Shown here: in pieces, positions 6,771 through 14,871 of the stretch
Numbering within the stretch: the stretch's first letter is position 1
Layout of the letters: every line of letters begins with the position of its first letter
Assembly (NCBI GenBank): GCA_905372235.1
Contig: CAJPOF010000017.1
Location: forward strand, 1-37,230
From: an uncultured Treponema sp.
GTDB taxonomy: Bacteria; Spirochaetota; Spirochaetia; Treponematales; Treponemataceae
Length of the DNA stretch: 37,230 nt
Direction of reading: 5' to 3'
Made by a program: the position numbers and the translations under genes
Notes under the pieces: generated by a model
The model's input: the letters and a program-made list of their open reading frames with translations, nothing else
The model's database searches: none
Told to the model about the DNA's origin: nothing

Positions 6771-9098
6771 TCCGACCTCCTTTATTTTCCTGTTTGTTTC
6801 GTTTATTTTTTTGTTGCTTTCGTTGCTTCTGATTTTTGCGAAGTTCAGCCGCAATGCGTTCGTAACCACGCAAAAACTTGAAAGGCTCATTGCGGCGGCT
6901 CCGAACATCGGATTCATGTCAAGCCCGAGCCATTTGTGGTACACGCCGGCGGCAATCGGAATCAAAATTATATTGTAGAAAAATGCCCAAAAAAGATTTT
7001 CTTTTACGTTTCTTAGCGTTTTGCGTCCAAGCCGAATCGCCGCGCTCACGTCAAGCAGGCTGTTTTTTACAAGAACAATATCGGCGGCATCGATGGCTAC
7101 GTCCGTTCCCGCACCGATTGCCATTCCTATGTCCGAAGAGGTTAGGGCAGGCGCGTCGTTTATTCCGTCTCCTACCATGCAGACTTTGCCTTTTTTCTTG
7201 AATTCTTTCACGACATTTTCCTTGCCGTCAGGAAGCACTTCAGAAATTATTTCATCGATTCCGGTTTTTGCTCCCACAGCTTCCGCTGTTTTTTTGTTGT
7301 CTCCGGTCAGAAGAACAACTTTAAGTCCCATACTTTTTAGTTCTGCGATTGCTTTCGGGCTTTCTTCTTTGACGGCATCGGCGACAGCCACAATCCCAAG
7401 AAGTTTTTTGTCCTCGGCGAAGAGTAAAGGCGTTTTTCCCTCTGCGGAAAGTTTTTCCATTCGCAGTTTTGTTTTGTCGTCCAAAACAAAACCGGCGGAC
7501 TTTTCAATAAATTTTTCGTTTCCGCCGAAGATTTTTTTTCCGTCCACGGTGGCAAAAAGTCCGTTTCCGGGAAGAGCTTCAAAATCGAAGGATTCCTTTG
7601 TTTCAATCCGCTCGTCAGCGGCTTTGCGCATTATTGCTTTTGCAAGCGGATGTTCGCTTTTTGCTTCGAGTGCGGCGATTTTTTCAAGGAAGTCTTTTTG
7701 CGGAATGTCGGAAGAAAATATATCGGTAACGACGGGTTCGCCTTTTGTTACCGTTCCCGTTTTGTCCAAGAGGACGATTTGCGCGCGTCCTGCCTGCTCA
7801 AGGCTTTCGGAGGTTTTGAAAAGTATGCCGTTTTTTGCGCCCATTCCGTTTCCGACCATGATTGCAACGGGAGTCGCAAGCCCAAGCGCACACGGACAGC
7901 TTACTACAAGAACGGAAATCGCTCGGCTCAGGCTGAACGAAAATTCTGCGCCCAATACAAGCCAGGTGAAAAACGTAATTATTGCGATTCCGATTACGGT
8001 GGGAACGAAAATGCCCGAAACTTTGTCAGCGATTTTTGCGATTGGTGCTTTTGTAGAAGCCGCATCGCTTACCATCTGAATGATTTTCGAAATAGTTGTG
8101 TCCTCGCCTATGCGAGTCGCCTTGCATTTTATGAATCCCGACTGATTTATTGTCGCCGCCGAAACTTGGCTTCCCGGGCTTTTGTCCACCGGAATGGATT
8201 CGCCCGTCAACGCAGATTCGTTTATTGCCGTGTTCCCTTCGATTATTTCGCCGTCCACGGGAAGGCTTTCTCCGGGACGAACAATAAAAATGTCTCCGAC
8301 TTGCACGTTTTCTATTGAAACTTCAGTTTCTTTTCCGTCTTGGAGCAATGTCGCCGTTTTTGGGGAAAGTTTCATCAGACTTTTGAGCGCAGTCGTGGTC
8401 TTTCCTTTGGAAACCGATTCCAAAAGTTTCCCGACCGTAATCAGCGTTACAATCATTGCGGCGCTTTCGAAATACAGATTGTGCGCAAGATGCGCAAGGT
8501 GTTCCGGGTTTCCGATTGCCGAAGCGTTTGTCATCTCAAGAAGGACGATGGTGCTGTATATGAACGAAACTCCCGAACCCATTGCGACCAGCGTATCCAT
8601 GTTCGGGCTTTTGTGCATCAACCCCCGGAATCCGCTTATGAAAAATTTTTTGTTTATCACGATGACGATTGCGGAAAGGAGCATTTCAAGGATTCCCAAC
8701 GCCACGTAGTTTTCGCCGTTGCGGACAAACCACTGCGGAATCGGCAGATTCAACATCGTGTGTCCCATGCTTATGTACATCAAAGCGATAAGGAATGCGG
8801 CTGACCATGCAAGCCTTTTTTTCAATACCGGAGTTTCTTTGTCTTTTAAAAGGTTTTCGTCAGCCGATTCGGAAACGGATTTTGTTCCTTTTTGTTTTTT
8901 TTCAATTTTTTTTGCGGAATATCCTGCGTTCTTAACCGCCTCGACAATTTCGCCAGCGGAAACAGAACCTTCCACGCCCATGGAATTTGTCAAAAGGCTT
9001 ACCGAACAGTTTTTTACGCCCGGAATTTTCGAAACCGCTTTTTCGACACGTGCCACGCATGCGGCGCAACTCATTCCCGAAACTTCGTATTTTTCCAT
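6558..9098 (-). CDS. copA: copper-translocating P1B-type ATPase with N- and C-terminal HMA domains
   Basis: This 846-residue Cu(I) exporter starts with a heavy-metal-binding domain (GMSCAAC, C11 and C14). It continues with eight membrane helices, the TGE actuator motif, the CPC ion site near residue 400 (VVSCPCALGLATP), the phosphorylation motif DKTGT near 445, the SEHP nucleotide-domain motif, and GDGINDAPAL. The last helices carry YN and MSLSS, completing the Cu(I)-type ion site. After the last helix, a low-complexity linker rich in N, K and E leads to a second HMA domain (GMMCQHC, C789 and C792). That domain has its own ribosome-binding site and may also be made separately. copA begins 16 bp after csoR (AAAGGTG ribosome-binding site) and should be induced by copper through CsoR. 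Confidence 0.93.
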   Translation of the reverse strand: MEKYEVSGMSCAACVARVEKAVSKIPGVKNCSVSLLTNSMGVEGSVSAGEIVEAVKNAGYSAKKIEKKQKGTKSVSESADENLLKDKETPVLKKRLAWSAAFLIALMYISMGHTMLNLPIPQWFVRNGENYVALGILEMLLSAIVIVINKKFFISGFRGLMHKSPNMDTLVAMGSGVSFIYSTIVLLEMTNASAIGNPEHLAHLAHNLYFESAAMIVTLITVGKLLESVSKGKTTTALKSLMKLSPKTATLLQDGKETEVSIENVQVGDIFIVRPGESLPVDGEIIEGNTAINESALTGESIPVDKSPGSQVSAATINQSGFIKCKATRIGEDTTISKIIQMVSDAASTKAPIAKIADKVSGIFVPTVIGIAIITFFTWLVLGAEFSFSLSRAISVLVVSCPCALGLATPVAIMVGNGMGAKNGILFKTSESLEQAGRAQIVLLDKTGTVTKGEPVVTDIFSSDIPQKDFLEKIAALEAKSEHPLAKAIMRKAADERIETKESFDFEALPGNGLFATVDGKKIFGGNEKFIEKSAGFVLDDKTKLRMEKLSAEGKTPLLFAEDKKLLGIVAVADAVKEESPKAIAELKSMGLKVVLLTGDNKKTAEAVGAKTGIDEIISEVLPDGKENVVKEFKKKGKVCMVGDGINDAPALTSSDIGMAIGAGTDVAIDAADIVLVKNSLLDVSAAIRLGRKTLRNVKENLFWAFFYNIILIPIAAGVYHKWLGLDMNPMFGAAAMSLSSFCVVTNALRLNFAKIRSNESNKKINETNRKIKEVGMTEKTLKIEGMMCQHCERHVKEALEKIDGVASAAASHENKTAVVQLTKEVPSAEFEKAILEAGYKYIAQN
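6775..6783 (-). promoter_or_regulatory. strong internal Shine-Dalgarno within copA
   Basis: AAAGGAGGT on the minus strand, 4 nt before the in-frame ATG at 6770. This is the best match to the 16S rRNA tail that I saw in the window, although it lies inside a coding region. Confidence 0.65.
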
Positions 9099-9114
9099 AA
9101 GGCAAGCACCTTTC

Positions 9115-9462
9115 TCATTTCATTAGGTTTTGCAACATGTTTACAAGTTCGTCTACAGTTTCCGGCGTTCCGTTTTTAATGTCGTCTACCACGCAGGTTT
9201 TTATGTGGCTTGCAAGAAGAACCCGATTGAACGAGTTGAGTGCGGCGTTCGCTGCGGAAACTTGCGTCAATATGTCGGGACAATATGCGTCGTTTTCGAG
9301 CATTTTTTTAATCCCTTTTATTTGCCCTTCGATTCTGCAAAGCCTGTTCATAAGACTCTTGAATTCTTCGGGACTTTGCGTCTTTCGCTTTTCATTTTGT
9401 ATTGGATTGGAAATTTCCGCTTCCGTGCTAATCTGATTTTTATCGGATTTTTCTTTTTTCAT
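9115..9462 (-). CDS. csoR: CsoR-family copper-sensing repressor
   Basis: This 115-residue all-helical DNA-binding repressor belongs to the CsoR/RcnR family (DUF156). The core begins at about residue 34 (LMNRLCRIEGQIKGIKKML). The Cu(I) ligand triad typical of CsoR is present as C61 (YCPDIL), H86 and C90 (ASHIKTC), which argues for copper rather than nickel or sulfide sensing. A charged N-terminal extension of about 32 residues is longer than usual. GAGGT precedes the ATG. It is the first gene of the csoR-copA operon and sits just downstream of a matching operator, so it should be autoregulated and released by Cu(I). Confidence 0.92.
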   Translation of the reverse strand: MKKEKSDKNQISTEAEISNPIQNEKRKTQSPEEFKSLMNRLCRIEGQIKGIKKMLENDAYCPDILTQVSAANAALNSFNRVLLASHIKTCVVDDIKNGTPETVDELVNMLQNLMK

Positions 9463-9476
9463 GCCGTACCTCGTTT

Positions 9477-9524
9477 ATACCCTATATGGGTATTAATATT
9501 ATACTCGGTCAGGGTATATGTCAA
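9477..9524 (-). promoter_or_regulatory. csoR-copA promoter and CsoR-type operator
   Basis: A perfect inverted repeat ATACCC-N5-GGGTAT (9477-9493) matches the GC-flanked dyads bound by CsoR proteins and lies between promoter and start codon. Upstream on the minus strand are TTGACA (9524-9519) and a -10 region, either TATAAT (9503-9498, 15-bp spacing) or TAATAT (9501-9496, 17-bp spacing). A further GGGTAT half-site occurs at 9512-9517 inside the spacer. Confidence 0.8.
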
Positions 9525-9607
9525 CTTTTTAGCGGAGGCAAAATATTTGTGCGGAAAATTGCTTTTTGCGGCGGCGGATTGTTCGGTTTTGCTGGACGAA
9601 TGTCTTT

Positions 9608-10843
9608 CTATTTTGAAAGAAGGCTTTCCTGAAGGAGTTTTATTTTGTTCTCCGTTGAGTTTTCGTCTATTTTTTGAGGATAAGCCTTTATGATTTCTTC
9701 GTACAACAGAATTGTCTTTTTTACGTAACTTTCAATTGTGAAATTCTTTGTGATTTCAAGGCTGGCTTTTCCGAATGTTTTGCGTTTTTCTTTGCTTTCG
9801 GCGATTTCTAGCATATTTTCAAGAAATTTTTCGTCCGTGTCCGCAAGGTAGCCGTTTTTGCCGGGGAACACGCAGTCCCAAAAACTTTCGTCGTTCCTAG
9901 AGACAATCGGAAGAGCGCAAAGTTCCGCCTCAAGGATTGTCATCGAATGCATTTCGGAAAGACTTGCGGTTATGAAGGCATCGGCGATTTCGTAGTATTT
10001 GTGGGTCTCCGTCCATTCGATAAAGCCCGTGAACATGATTGTTCTTTCCTGGCGTTGTTTTTCGGTCGTTTTTAGCAAATCCTGATACGCAGGCCCGTCG
10101 CCCACAAAAATTACTTTTGCCTTGTGATTCAGTTCCACGAGTTTTTTGCATTGTTCCGCCAACTCAAAAACCCGTTTTTCTTCGGCGATGCGTCCAAGGA
10201 AAAGAAAAAGCACATCGTCCTCTTTTATTCCGTGTTTTTCCCGAAGCGCACGCTTTTCTTCGTCCGTGGAACAAGATGATTTGAATTTATCCGTGTCGAT
10301 GGCATTCGGAATCACCACTATCGGAACATTCGGAATAAGGTTTCGATTTTTGTAATAATTTTTTCCCTTGGACGAAACTGCAATCAGCGTGTCAAAATGA
10401 TTGTAGAATCGCTCCATCACGTGATCGACAAAACTTGGTGTGATTAGCGGTGCGGTTTTTAGATAATATTTGTAGAATTCGACCCACATTGTGTGGATGG
10501 TGCATACTGCAGGTATGTGAAGTTTTTTTGCAATGTAGGCAGCTGTTCTTCCGATTCCGTATTCCGTGTGGCAATGGATTATGTCCAAATTCTTTTCTTT
10601 TATGAAAGCGATTAGTCTTTTTCTGCTGGGAAGCGAAACAAACTGGTCGGTTTTAAGCCCGAGCGGCTTACTTTTTGCTCGATATGTCAAAGGGTCATCC
10701 GTTTTGAATTCTTCCGTGGTCTCAGGGCAGACAAGAACCACCGTATGCCCCATTTTCGTTAATTGTTCCCTAAGTTGAATTACGACGGTTACAACTCCCG
10801 ATTTTGTCGGAAGGTAACTGTCCGAAAATAATCCTATGTTCAT
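9608..10843 (-). CDS. GT4-family glycosyltransferase
   Basis: This 411-residue glycosyltransferase has a GT-B fold. The N-terminal Rossmann domain opens with NIGLFSDSYLPTKSGVVTVV, the glycine-rich acceptor-side motif of GT4 enzymes. The C-terminal domain carries FLGRIAEEKR and the nucleotide-sugar EX7E motif (SEMHSMTILEAE, around residues 296-305). The overall look is like diacylglycerol glucosyltransferases and lipid-mannosyl transferases, so glycolipid synthesis at the inner leaflet is a reasonable guess, but the acceptor cannot be assigned. The gene starts right after an extended -10 element with no Shine-Dalgarno sequence. The 9525-9607 gap separates it from the csoR promoter. Confidence 0.8.
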   Translation of the reverse strand: MNIGLFSDSYLPTKSGVVTVVIQLREQLTKMGHTVVLVCPETTEEFKTDDPLTYRAKSKPLGLKTDQFVSLPSRKRLIAFIKEKNLDIIHCHTEYGIGRTAAYIAKKLHIPAVCTIHTMWVEFYKYYLKTAPLITPSFVDHVMERFYNHFDTLIAVSSKGKNYYKNRNLIPNVPIVVIPNAIDTDKFKSSCSTDEEKRALREKHGIKEDDVLFLFLGRIAEEKRVFELAEQCKKLVELNHKAKVIFVGDGPAYQDLLKTTEKQRQERTIMFTGFIEWTETHKYYEIADAFITASLSEMHSMTILEAELCALPIVSRNDESFWDCVFPGKNGYLADTDEKFLENMLEIAESKEKRKTFGKASLEITKNFTIESYVKKTILLYEEIIKAYPQKIDENSTENKIKLLQESLLSK

Positions 10844-10849
10844 AGTTTT

Positions 10850-10858
10850 ATTCTAGCA
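10850..10858 (-). promoter_or_regulatory. extended -10 of leaderless glycosyltransferase promoter
   Basis: TGCTAGAAT on the minus strand ends 6 nt before the ATG at 10843. There is no ribosome-binding site between, so the mRNA should begin at or near the start codon. Confidence 0.5.
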
Positions 10859-10889
10859 TATTAACATTGACAGAATAAAGGGGGCGACA

Positions 10890-11306
10890 TTAGCTTTCGG
10901 TACTTTCCATTTCCCGGTGCAATGCGGCGCAGAAGTCTGGATAGTTTTTTTCAAGAACAACCGGATTTCCGTTTGAGTCAAGGAAGCAGTGCGAGCTTTC
11001 GCCTCTGAAACAGACTTCGCCGTTTACTTTCATTTCGTATGAAAAAGTTAGTTTGAAAGTGGTGAGTTTTTTCGGCTTTACATATATGAATATTTCATCG
11101 GGAAAAGTGGTGGTTTTTTTGTAGCTACATTCCAACGTGATGACGGGAGAACTGATTCCGTCCGCTTCGATTTTGTCGAAAGCCGTTCCGAGTTGGTTTA
11201 GGTAGTCAACGCGCGCCTCTTCCATGAACCGCACATAATTGGAATGATGTGTGATTCCCATTTTATCCGTTTCGTAATAGTGAACTTGATGTACGTATGG
11301 TTTCAT
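10890..11306 (-). CDS. acyl-CoA thioesterase, FadM/YbgC hotdog family
   Basis: This 138-residue hotdog-fold protein hydrolyses acyl-CoA or a related thioester. The family motif YYETDKMGITHHSNYVRFMEEAR is at the N-terminus and contains the catalytic-type aspartate and the HHSNY segment. The start at 11306 is preferred over an ATG seven codons upstream because AGGA lies 8 nt before it and family members begin close to this motif. It follows trxB on the same strand after a probable terminator. The physiological substrate is unknown. Confidence 0.78.
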   Translation of the reverse strand: MKPYVHQVHYYETDKMGITHHSNYVRFMEEARVDYLNQLGTAFDKIEADGISSPVITLECSYKKTTTFPDEIFIYVKPKKLTTFKLTFSYEMKVNGEVCFRGESSHCFLDSNGNPVVLEKNYPDFCAALHREMESTES

Positions 11307-11318
11307 TGATTTTTCCTG

Positions 11319-11353
11319 AAAAAACAAGCTGAAAATCGCAAGGGAATTTCAGC
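11319..11353 (-). terminator. probable intrinsic terminator after trxB
   Basis: On the minus strand GCTGAAA (11353-11347) pairs with TTTCAGC (11334-11328) and is followed shortly by a run of six T (11324-11319). It sits between trxB and the thioesterase gene, so the latter is expressed by read-through or from a promoter I did not recognise. Confidence 0.5.
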
Positions 11354-11362
11354 CTGATTTTT

Positions 11363-12280
11363 TTAGTTTTCGTTTTTTACGTATTCGGCGGCGGAAAAAG
11401 CGGCTATAGCTCCATCGCTGGAAGCCGTTACGATTTGGCGCAAAGGCTTTGAGCGAACGTCTCCGGCAATAAAAAGTCCGGGAATCTCTGTTGCCATTTT
11501 TTCGTCGGTTATGAAATATCCGCCGGCATCTTTTTTAACAGATTCAATCAAGGCTGTGCGAGGTGCCATTCCCACGAACACAAAAACCGCATCGGTCGAA
11601 AGATTTTCGGTTTCGCCTGTTTTTACATTTTCGATGACTGCTGTTTTTACAGTGCCTTCGCCTTCGATTTTCTTCAGTTTTGAATCGAAGTGAACTTTTA
11701 TTTTTTCGTTTGAAAGAATTCTATCGGCAATGGTTTTTGTCGCTCTAAGTTCTTCGCGCCTGTGAATCAGGTCGATGTGGTTTACAAGGTTTGCAAGGTA
11801 TAGGGCTTCGGTGCATGCGCTGTCTCCGCCGCCTACCACAACGACATTTTTCCCTCGAAAAAATGGTCCGTCACACACTGCGCAGTATGAAACGCCTTTC
11901 CCTTCGAATTCCGCTTCTCCGGTCGCTCCGAGTTTTTTATGGGCTGCTCCGGTTGCGTATATCAGTGCTTTTGCCTGCATAGTTCCGTTCACAGTTTCTA
12001 TAAAAAAGGATTTTTCTTTTTTTTCGATTGAAATGACCTTCGTCTGAACAAGTTCCGCTCCGAAAGCCGCCGACTGTTTTACGAGCGTGTCTATGAGCTG
12101 CGCTCCGTTCACAGCAGGAAATACCCCCGGGTAGTTTTCAAGATTGTCGATTTCCAGAACCTGTCCGCCACCGCCAAGGTCGTCAAAGATGACCGTCTTC
12201 ATTCCTGAGCGGGCTGCATATAACCCAGCCGTAAGTCCCGCAACTCCGGCTCCTATGATTGCAATGTCTTTGTTTTCCAT
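11363..12280 (-). CDS. trxB: thioredoxin reductase
   Basis: This 305-residue flavoprotein transfers electrons from NADPH to thioredoxin. The FAD-binding GAGVAGLTAGLYAARSG is at residues 10-26. The redox-active pair is C133 and C136 (CAVCDG), the NADPH-binding GGGDSACTEA is near 150, and the C-terminal FAD motif GLFIAGDVRSKPLRQ is present. Length is typical of the low-molecular-weight bacterial type. It likely supports the peroxiredoxin and the glutaredoxin-like protein elsewhere in the window, though no thioredoxin gene is present here. It starts directly after a -10 box with no Shine-Dalgarno sequence and is divergent from the nitroreductase. Confidence 0.93.
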   Translation of the reverse strand: MENKDIAIIGAGVAGLTAGLYAARSGMKTVIFDDLGGGGQVLEIDNLENYPGVFPAVNGAQLIDTLVKQSAAFGAELVQTKVISIEKKEKSFFIETVNGTMQAKALIYATGAAHKKLGATGEAEFEGKGVSYCAVCDGPFFRGKNVVVVGGGDSACTEALYLANLVNHIDLIHRREELRATKTIADRILSNEKIKVHFDSKLKKIEGEGTVKTAVIENVKTGETENLSTDAVFVFVGMAPRTALIESVKKDAGGYFITDEKMATEIPGLFIAGDVRSKPLRQIVTASSDGAIAAFSAAEYVKNEN

Positions 12281-12286
12281 AAATTA

Positions 12287-12292
12287 AGTATA
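12287..12292 (-). promoter_or_regulatory. -10 box of leaderless trxB promoter
   Basis: TATACT on the minus strand ends 6 nt before the trxB ATG, with no ribosome-binding site between. No convincing -35 was found in the very AT-rich upstream sequence shared with the divergent nitroreductase gene. Confidence 0.45.
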
Positions 12293-12342
12293 CCAAAAAT
12301 TAAGACAAAAGTAAAAAATCATTATAAAATTACAAAAAAATT

Positions 12343-12348
12343 TATAAT
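12343..12348 (+). promoter_or_regulatory. -10 box before nitroreductase gene
   Basis: TATAAT with 10 nt to the ATG at 12359. Two earlier ATGs (12347, 12350) overlap or touch this box and cannot be used from this promoter, so the leader would be only a few bases. Confidence 0.45.
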
Positions 12349-12358
12349 GATGGGGGAT

Positions 12359-12886
12359 ATGGAATCAAAAATGGATTTTTCAGCCGTTGTAAAAGAACGC
12401 TTTTCTTGTAAGAAATTTGATGCGGAAAAGAAACTTTCAAAAGGACTTGTGGAAAAAATCCTTGAGTCGGGAAGGCTTGCTCCTACCGCCAAAAATCTTC
12501 AGGAACAGCATATCTATGTCGCCTCGTCCGAGGATGCGCTTTCCAAAATCGACAATGTTACTCCGTGCAGATATGGAGCGCCGGTTGTTCTTGTTGTGGC
12601 ATTCGACAAGGACAATGTGTATACATATCCGGGCGACGAAAGAGATTCCGGCATAGAGGATGCGTCCATCGTTGCGACTCATCTTATGCTTTCCGCCACG
12701 GATTTGGGCGTGAACAGTTGTTGGGTGAATCGCTTTGACCCGAAAAAACTTCATGCGGAACTCGGGCTGCCCGAAAATGAGGAAATATTGATGCTCCTTG
12801 ATTTGGGATACGCAGCCGAGGGATTCAAGCCGCTTCCGAATCATTTTTCAAGAAAACCGCTTGCTGAAACCGTTACGGAAATCTGA
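12359..12886 (+). CDS. nitroreductase family FMN oxidoreductase
   Basis: This protein of about 175 residues belongs to the nitroreductase superfamily, homodimeric FMN enzymes that use NAD(P)H. Visible motifs are the N-terminal RFSCKKFD, the SGRLAPTAKNLQ phosphate/FMN-binding helix, the central DASIVATHLMLSATDLGVNSCW helix, and a C-terminal LDLGYAAEG strand. The start at 12359 is chosen from the -10 position, since upstream ATGs at 12347 and 12350 lie on the promoter box. It is divergent from trxB and 20 bp upstream of the DUF1848 gene, probably co-transcribed with it. The substrate is unknown. Confidence 0.82.
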   Translation: MESKMDFSAVVKERFSCKKFDAEKKLSKGLVEKILESGRLAPTAKNLQEQHIYVASSEDALSKIDNVTPCRYGAPVVLVVAFDKDNVYTYPGDERDSGIEDASIVATHLMLSATDLGVNSCWVNRFDPKKLHAELGLPENEEILMLLDLGYAAEGFKPLPNHFSRKPLAETVTEI

Positions 12887-12906
12887 CGGCTTTTGATTGA
12901 TTTTCG

Positions 12907-13842
12907 ATGATAATCCACACCGGATTACGTACGGATATTCCCGCTTTTTATTCGGAATGGTTCTTGAATCGGCTTAGGGCGGGCGAAGTATGCGTGCGAA
13001 ATCCATACAATGCAACGTCGGTGACAAAATATTCGTTGTCGCCAAGCGTAGTCGATTTGATTTGCTTCTGCACGAAAAATCCCTCTCCGCTGCTTTCCGA
13101 CAATGCCATCGCCTTGCTTGAGCCGTACGGACAACTTTGGTTTGTAACAATCACGCCCTACGGAAAACTTTACGAGCCGAATGTTCCCGATAAAGCGGAG
13201 ATTATGGATTCATTCAGGCGGCTTTCAAAAATCGTCGGAAGCAAGCGCATAAGCTGGCGGTATGACCCTGTTTTTTTATGCGGAAAATATACTGTGGAGC
13301 AGCACAAAAAAAGTTTCGAAAAAATCTGCCGAGGACTTTCGGGTTACACGAATGAATGTATAGTAAGTTTTATCGACCTATATCCAAAAGTAAAGAAAAA
13401 TTTTCCTGAAATTTCTGAAGTCTCTTTTGAAATCCAGCTTGAACTTGCGGATTTTTTTGTCAGAGTGGGCGAGAGGTTCGGAATCAAAATAAAAAGCTGC
13501 GGAGAAAGTGCGGAACTTTCAAAGGTCGGCGTGGATGTTTCCGGCTGCATGACAAAAATCGTTTACGAACGTGCGGTGGGCGATAGTATGCACTTTCCTG
13601 AAAGACGGCAAAACAGAAAGGAATGCGATTGTTTTCTTGGCTGCGACATAGGGGTTTATAACTCGTGCGCACATTTTTGCCGTTATTGTTATGCAAACTA
13701 TGCCCGTTCCGCTGTTTTGGAAAACATAAAAAATCACGACCCGAATTCTCCATTCCTGATAGGAAATTTTAAGTTCGGCGACAAAATCCACGAGCCGTTG
13801 CAAAAAAGCTGGAAAACTTTTCAAAAAAATCTTTTTGAGTAA
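12907..13842 (+). CDS. DUF1848 family protein with C-terminal iron-sulfur cysteine cluster
   Basis: This 311-residue protein is an uncharacterised DUF1848 member. Most of the chain is barrel-like, with segments such as GLRTDIPAFYSEWFLNR, LICFCTKNP and RISWRYDPVF. Near the C-terminus is a dense cysteine cluster: C240, C242, C246, then C254, C258, C261. The last three form CX3CX2C, the pattern that binds the [4Fe-4S] cluster in radical-SAM enzymes but placed at the opposite end of the protein. An additional metal site is likely; the reaction is unknown. There is no clear ribosome-binding site, and it probably relies on transcription from the nitroreductase promoter. Confidence 0.8.
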   Translation: MIIHTGLRTDIPAFYSEWFLNRLRAGEVCVRNPYNATSVTKYSLSPSVVDLICFCTKNPSPLLSDNAIALLEPYGQLWFVTITPYGKLYEPNVPDKAEIMDSFRRLSKIVGSKRISWRYDPVFLCGKYTVEQHKKSFEKICRGLSGYTNECIVSFIDLYPKVKKNFPEISEVSFEIQLELADFFVRVGERFGIKIKSCGESAELSKVGVDVSGCMTKIVYERAVGDSMHFPERRQNRKECDCFLGCDIGVYNSCAHFCRYCYANYARSAVLENIKNHDPNSPFLIGNFKFGDKIHEPLQKSWKTFQKNLFE

Positions 13843-13962
13843 AGGAACTAAAAGAAACCGACGCTTGCATTTTCCGCTGCTGCTTTTTAGAATCCTGATT
13901 TTTTGGAAATGCTTTGCGTTTGCAAAAACTTGACGGCTAATTTTGAATTTATAGTTGTCTAA

Positions 13963-14022
13963 TTATAAGAAAGCCGCCCCCAAGCAAACTGTTAAGTTTT
14001 TTCGGGAACGGCTTTCTTATAA
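13963..14022. terminator. long inverted repeat, probable bidirectional terminator
   Basis: A perfect 14-bp stem, TTATAAGAAAGCCG (13963-13976) and its complement (14009-14022), encloses about 32 nt with a short run of T. It lies between the converging DUF1848 and peroxiredoxin genes, which fits termination from both sides. The rest of 13843-14047 holds nothing else recognised. Confidence 0.6.
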
Positions 14023-14047
14023 TAGCAAGAGTTGTTTTTAGGTTTGC

Positions 14048-14722
14048 CTATTTTTTCTCTCGGCGGAAGCAGATGAACCAGTCGAGGCAGTATTGGTCTC
14101 CGGTCTGGTTATCCATTCGCTCTTTTGCTGTTCCGCAGCTACCGGCAGGAGGCACGATAACGTCGTCGCCCGGTCTCCAGTTTGCAGGAGTTGCGCAGTC
14201 AGCGGCATCGGTTTTTTGCAACGCAATAATCATGCGCTTGATTTCGTCAAAATTGCGTCCCGTGCTGAGCGGATAGTACAAAATCGCACGAATCTTTCCT
14301 TTCGGATCGATTATGAACACAGCTCGCACAGCCTGAGTGGTCGATGCTCCCGGCTGAATCATTCCGTATTTGTTTGCGACTTCCATGCGAATGTCTTCGA
14401 TAAGGGGGAACGTTACGTTCACATTCTTCATGCCGTTCCATTCAAGCTCCTGAATTTTTCTGAGCCATGCGATATGCGAATAAAGAGAATCGACGGAAAG
14501 CCCAATCAATTCCGTGTTCAAAGCCTTGAATTCTTCGAGCATAGTGCCGAAAGTCATGAATTCTGTGGTGCAAACCGGAGTAAAGTCTGCCGGATGAGAG
14601 AACAGAATCACCCATTTACCTTTGTAATCTGCAGGAAAATTGATATTCCCTTGGGTCGTTACCGCCTGAAAAGCAGGCGCATCTTCGCCAATCAATGGCA
14701 TTTTTCGTGGTGTTTCTTCCAT
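14048..14722 (-). CDS. peroxiredoxin, Prx6/archaeal-like type
   Basis: This 224-residue thiol peroxidase reduces hydrogen or organic peroxides. The peroxidatic cysteine is C51 in HPADFTPVCTTE, with the family P44, T48 and C51 spacing. The long C-terminal extension and its late cysteines (in SCGTA, QYCLDW and FICF) resemble the archaeal Prx6-like peroxiredoxins, in which a C-terminal cysteine resolves the sulfenic acid. AAAGGAGAT precedes the ATG. It is divergent from an AraC-family gene, with three direct repeats in the shared intergenic region that may control both. Confidence 0.9.
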   Translation of the reverse strand: MEETPRKMPLIGEDAPAFQAVTTQGNINFPADYKGKWVILFSHPADFTPVCTTEFMTFGTMLEEFKALNTELIGLSVDSLYSHIAWLRKIQELEWNGMKNVNVTFPLIEDIRMEVANKYGMIQPGASTTQAVRAVFIIDPKGKIRAILYYPLSTGRNFDEIKRMIIALQKTDAADCATPANWRPGDDVIVPPAGSCGTAKERMDNQTGDQYCLDWFICFRREKK

Positions 14723-14799
14723 GATTTCATCTCCTTTAAATGTTTTCGTTTTTTCTTGCGCTATCGTTTTGGACTGCCCAAGTTATGTTTTAATAATAT

Positions 14800-14862
14800 G
14801 CTATAAAAAGATTAAAATATAGTATAAAATGCGATATATTTAGTATAATCTGCTATAAAAAT
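14800..14862 (+). promoter_or_regulatory. three 21-bp direct repeats, candidate AraC-type operator
   Basis: The motif (G/A)(C/G)TATAA begins at 14800, 14821 and 14842, exactly 21 bp apart, and recurs imperfectly at 14852 (GCTATAAAAA, also at 14800). Two helical turns is the usual spacing of direct-repeat half-sites bound by AraC-family activators. The block ends about 10 bp before the araC-like promoter and reads as several TATACT-like boxes towards the peroxiredoxin gene. Confidence 0.5.
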
Positions 14863-14871
14863 AATTGATTG

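Noticed and set aside
7021..8079. 352-codon open frame on the plus strand
   Set aside because: It is antisense to copA over its well-conserved core and encodes a serine/proline-rich chain with no recognisable domain; it is a shadow frame.
14093..14806. 237-codon open frame on the plus strand
   Set aside because: It is antisense to the peroxiredoxin and runs through the promoter repeats; there is no ribosome-binding site or domain.
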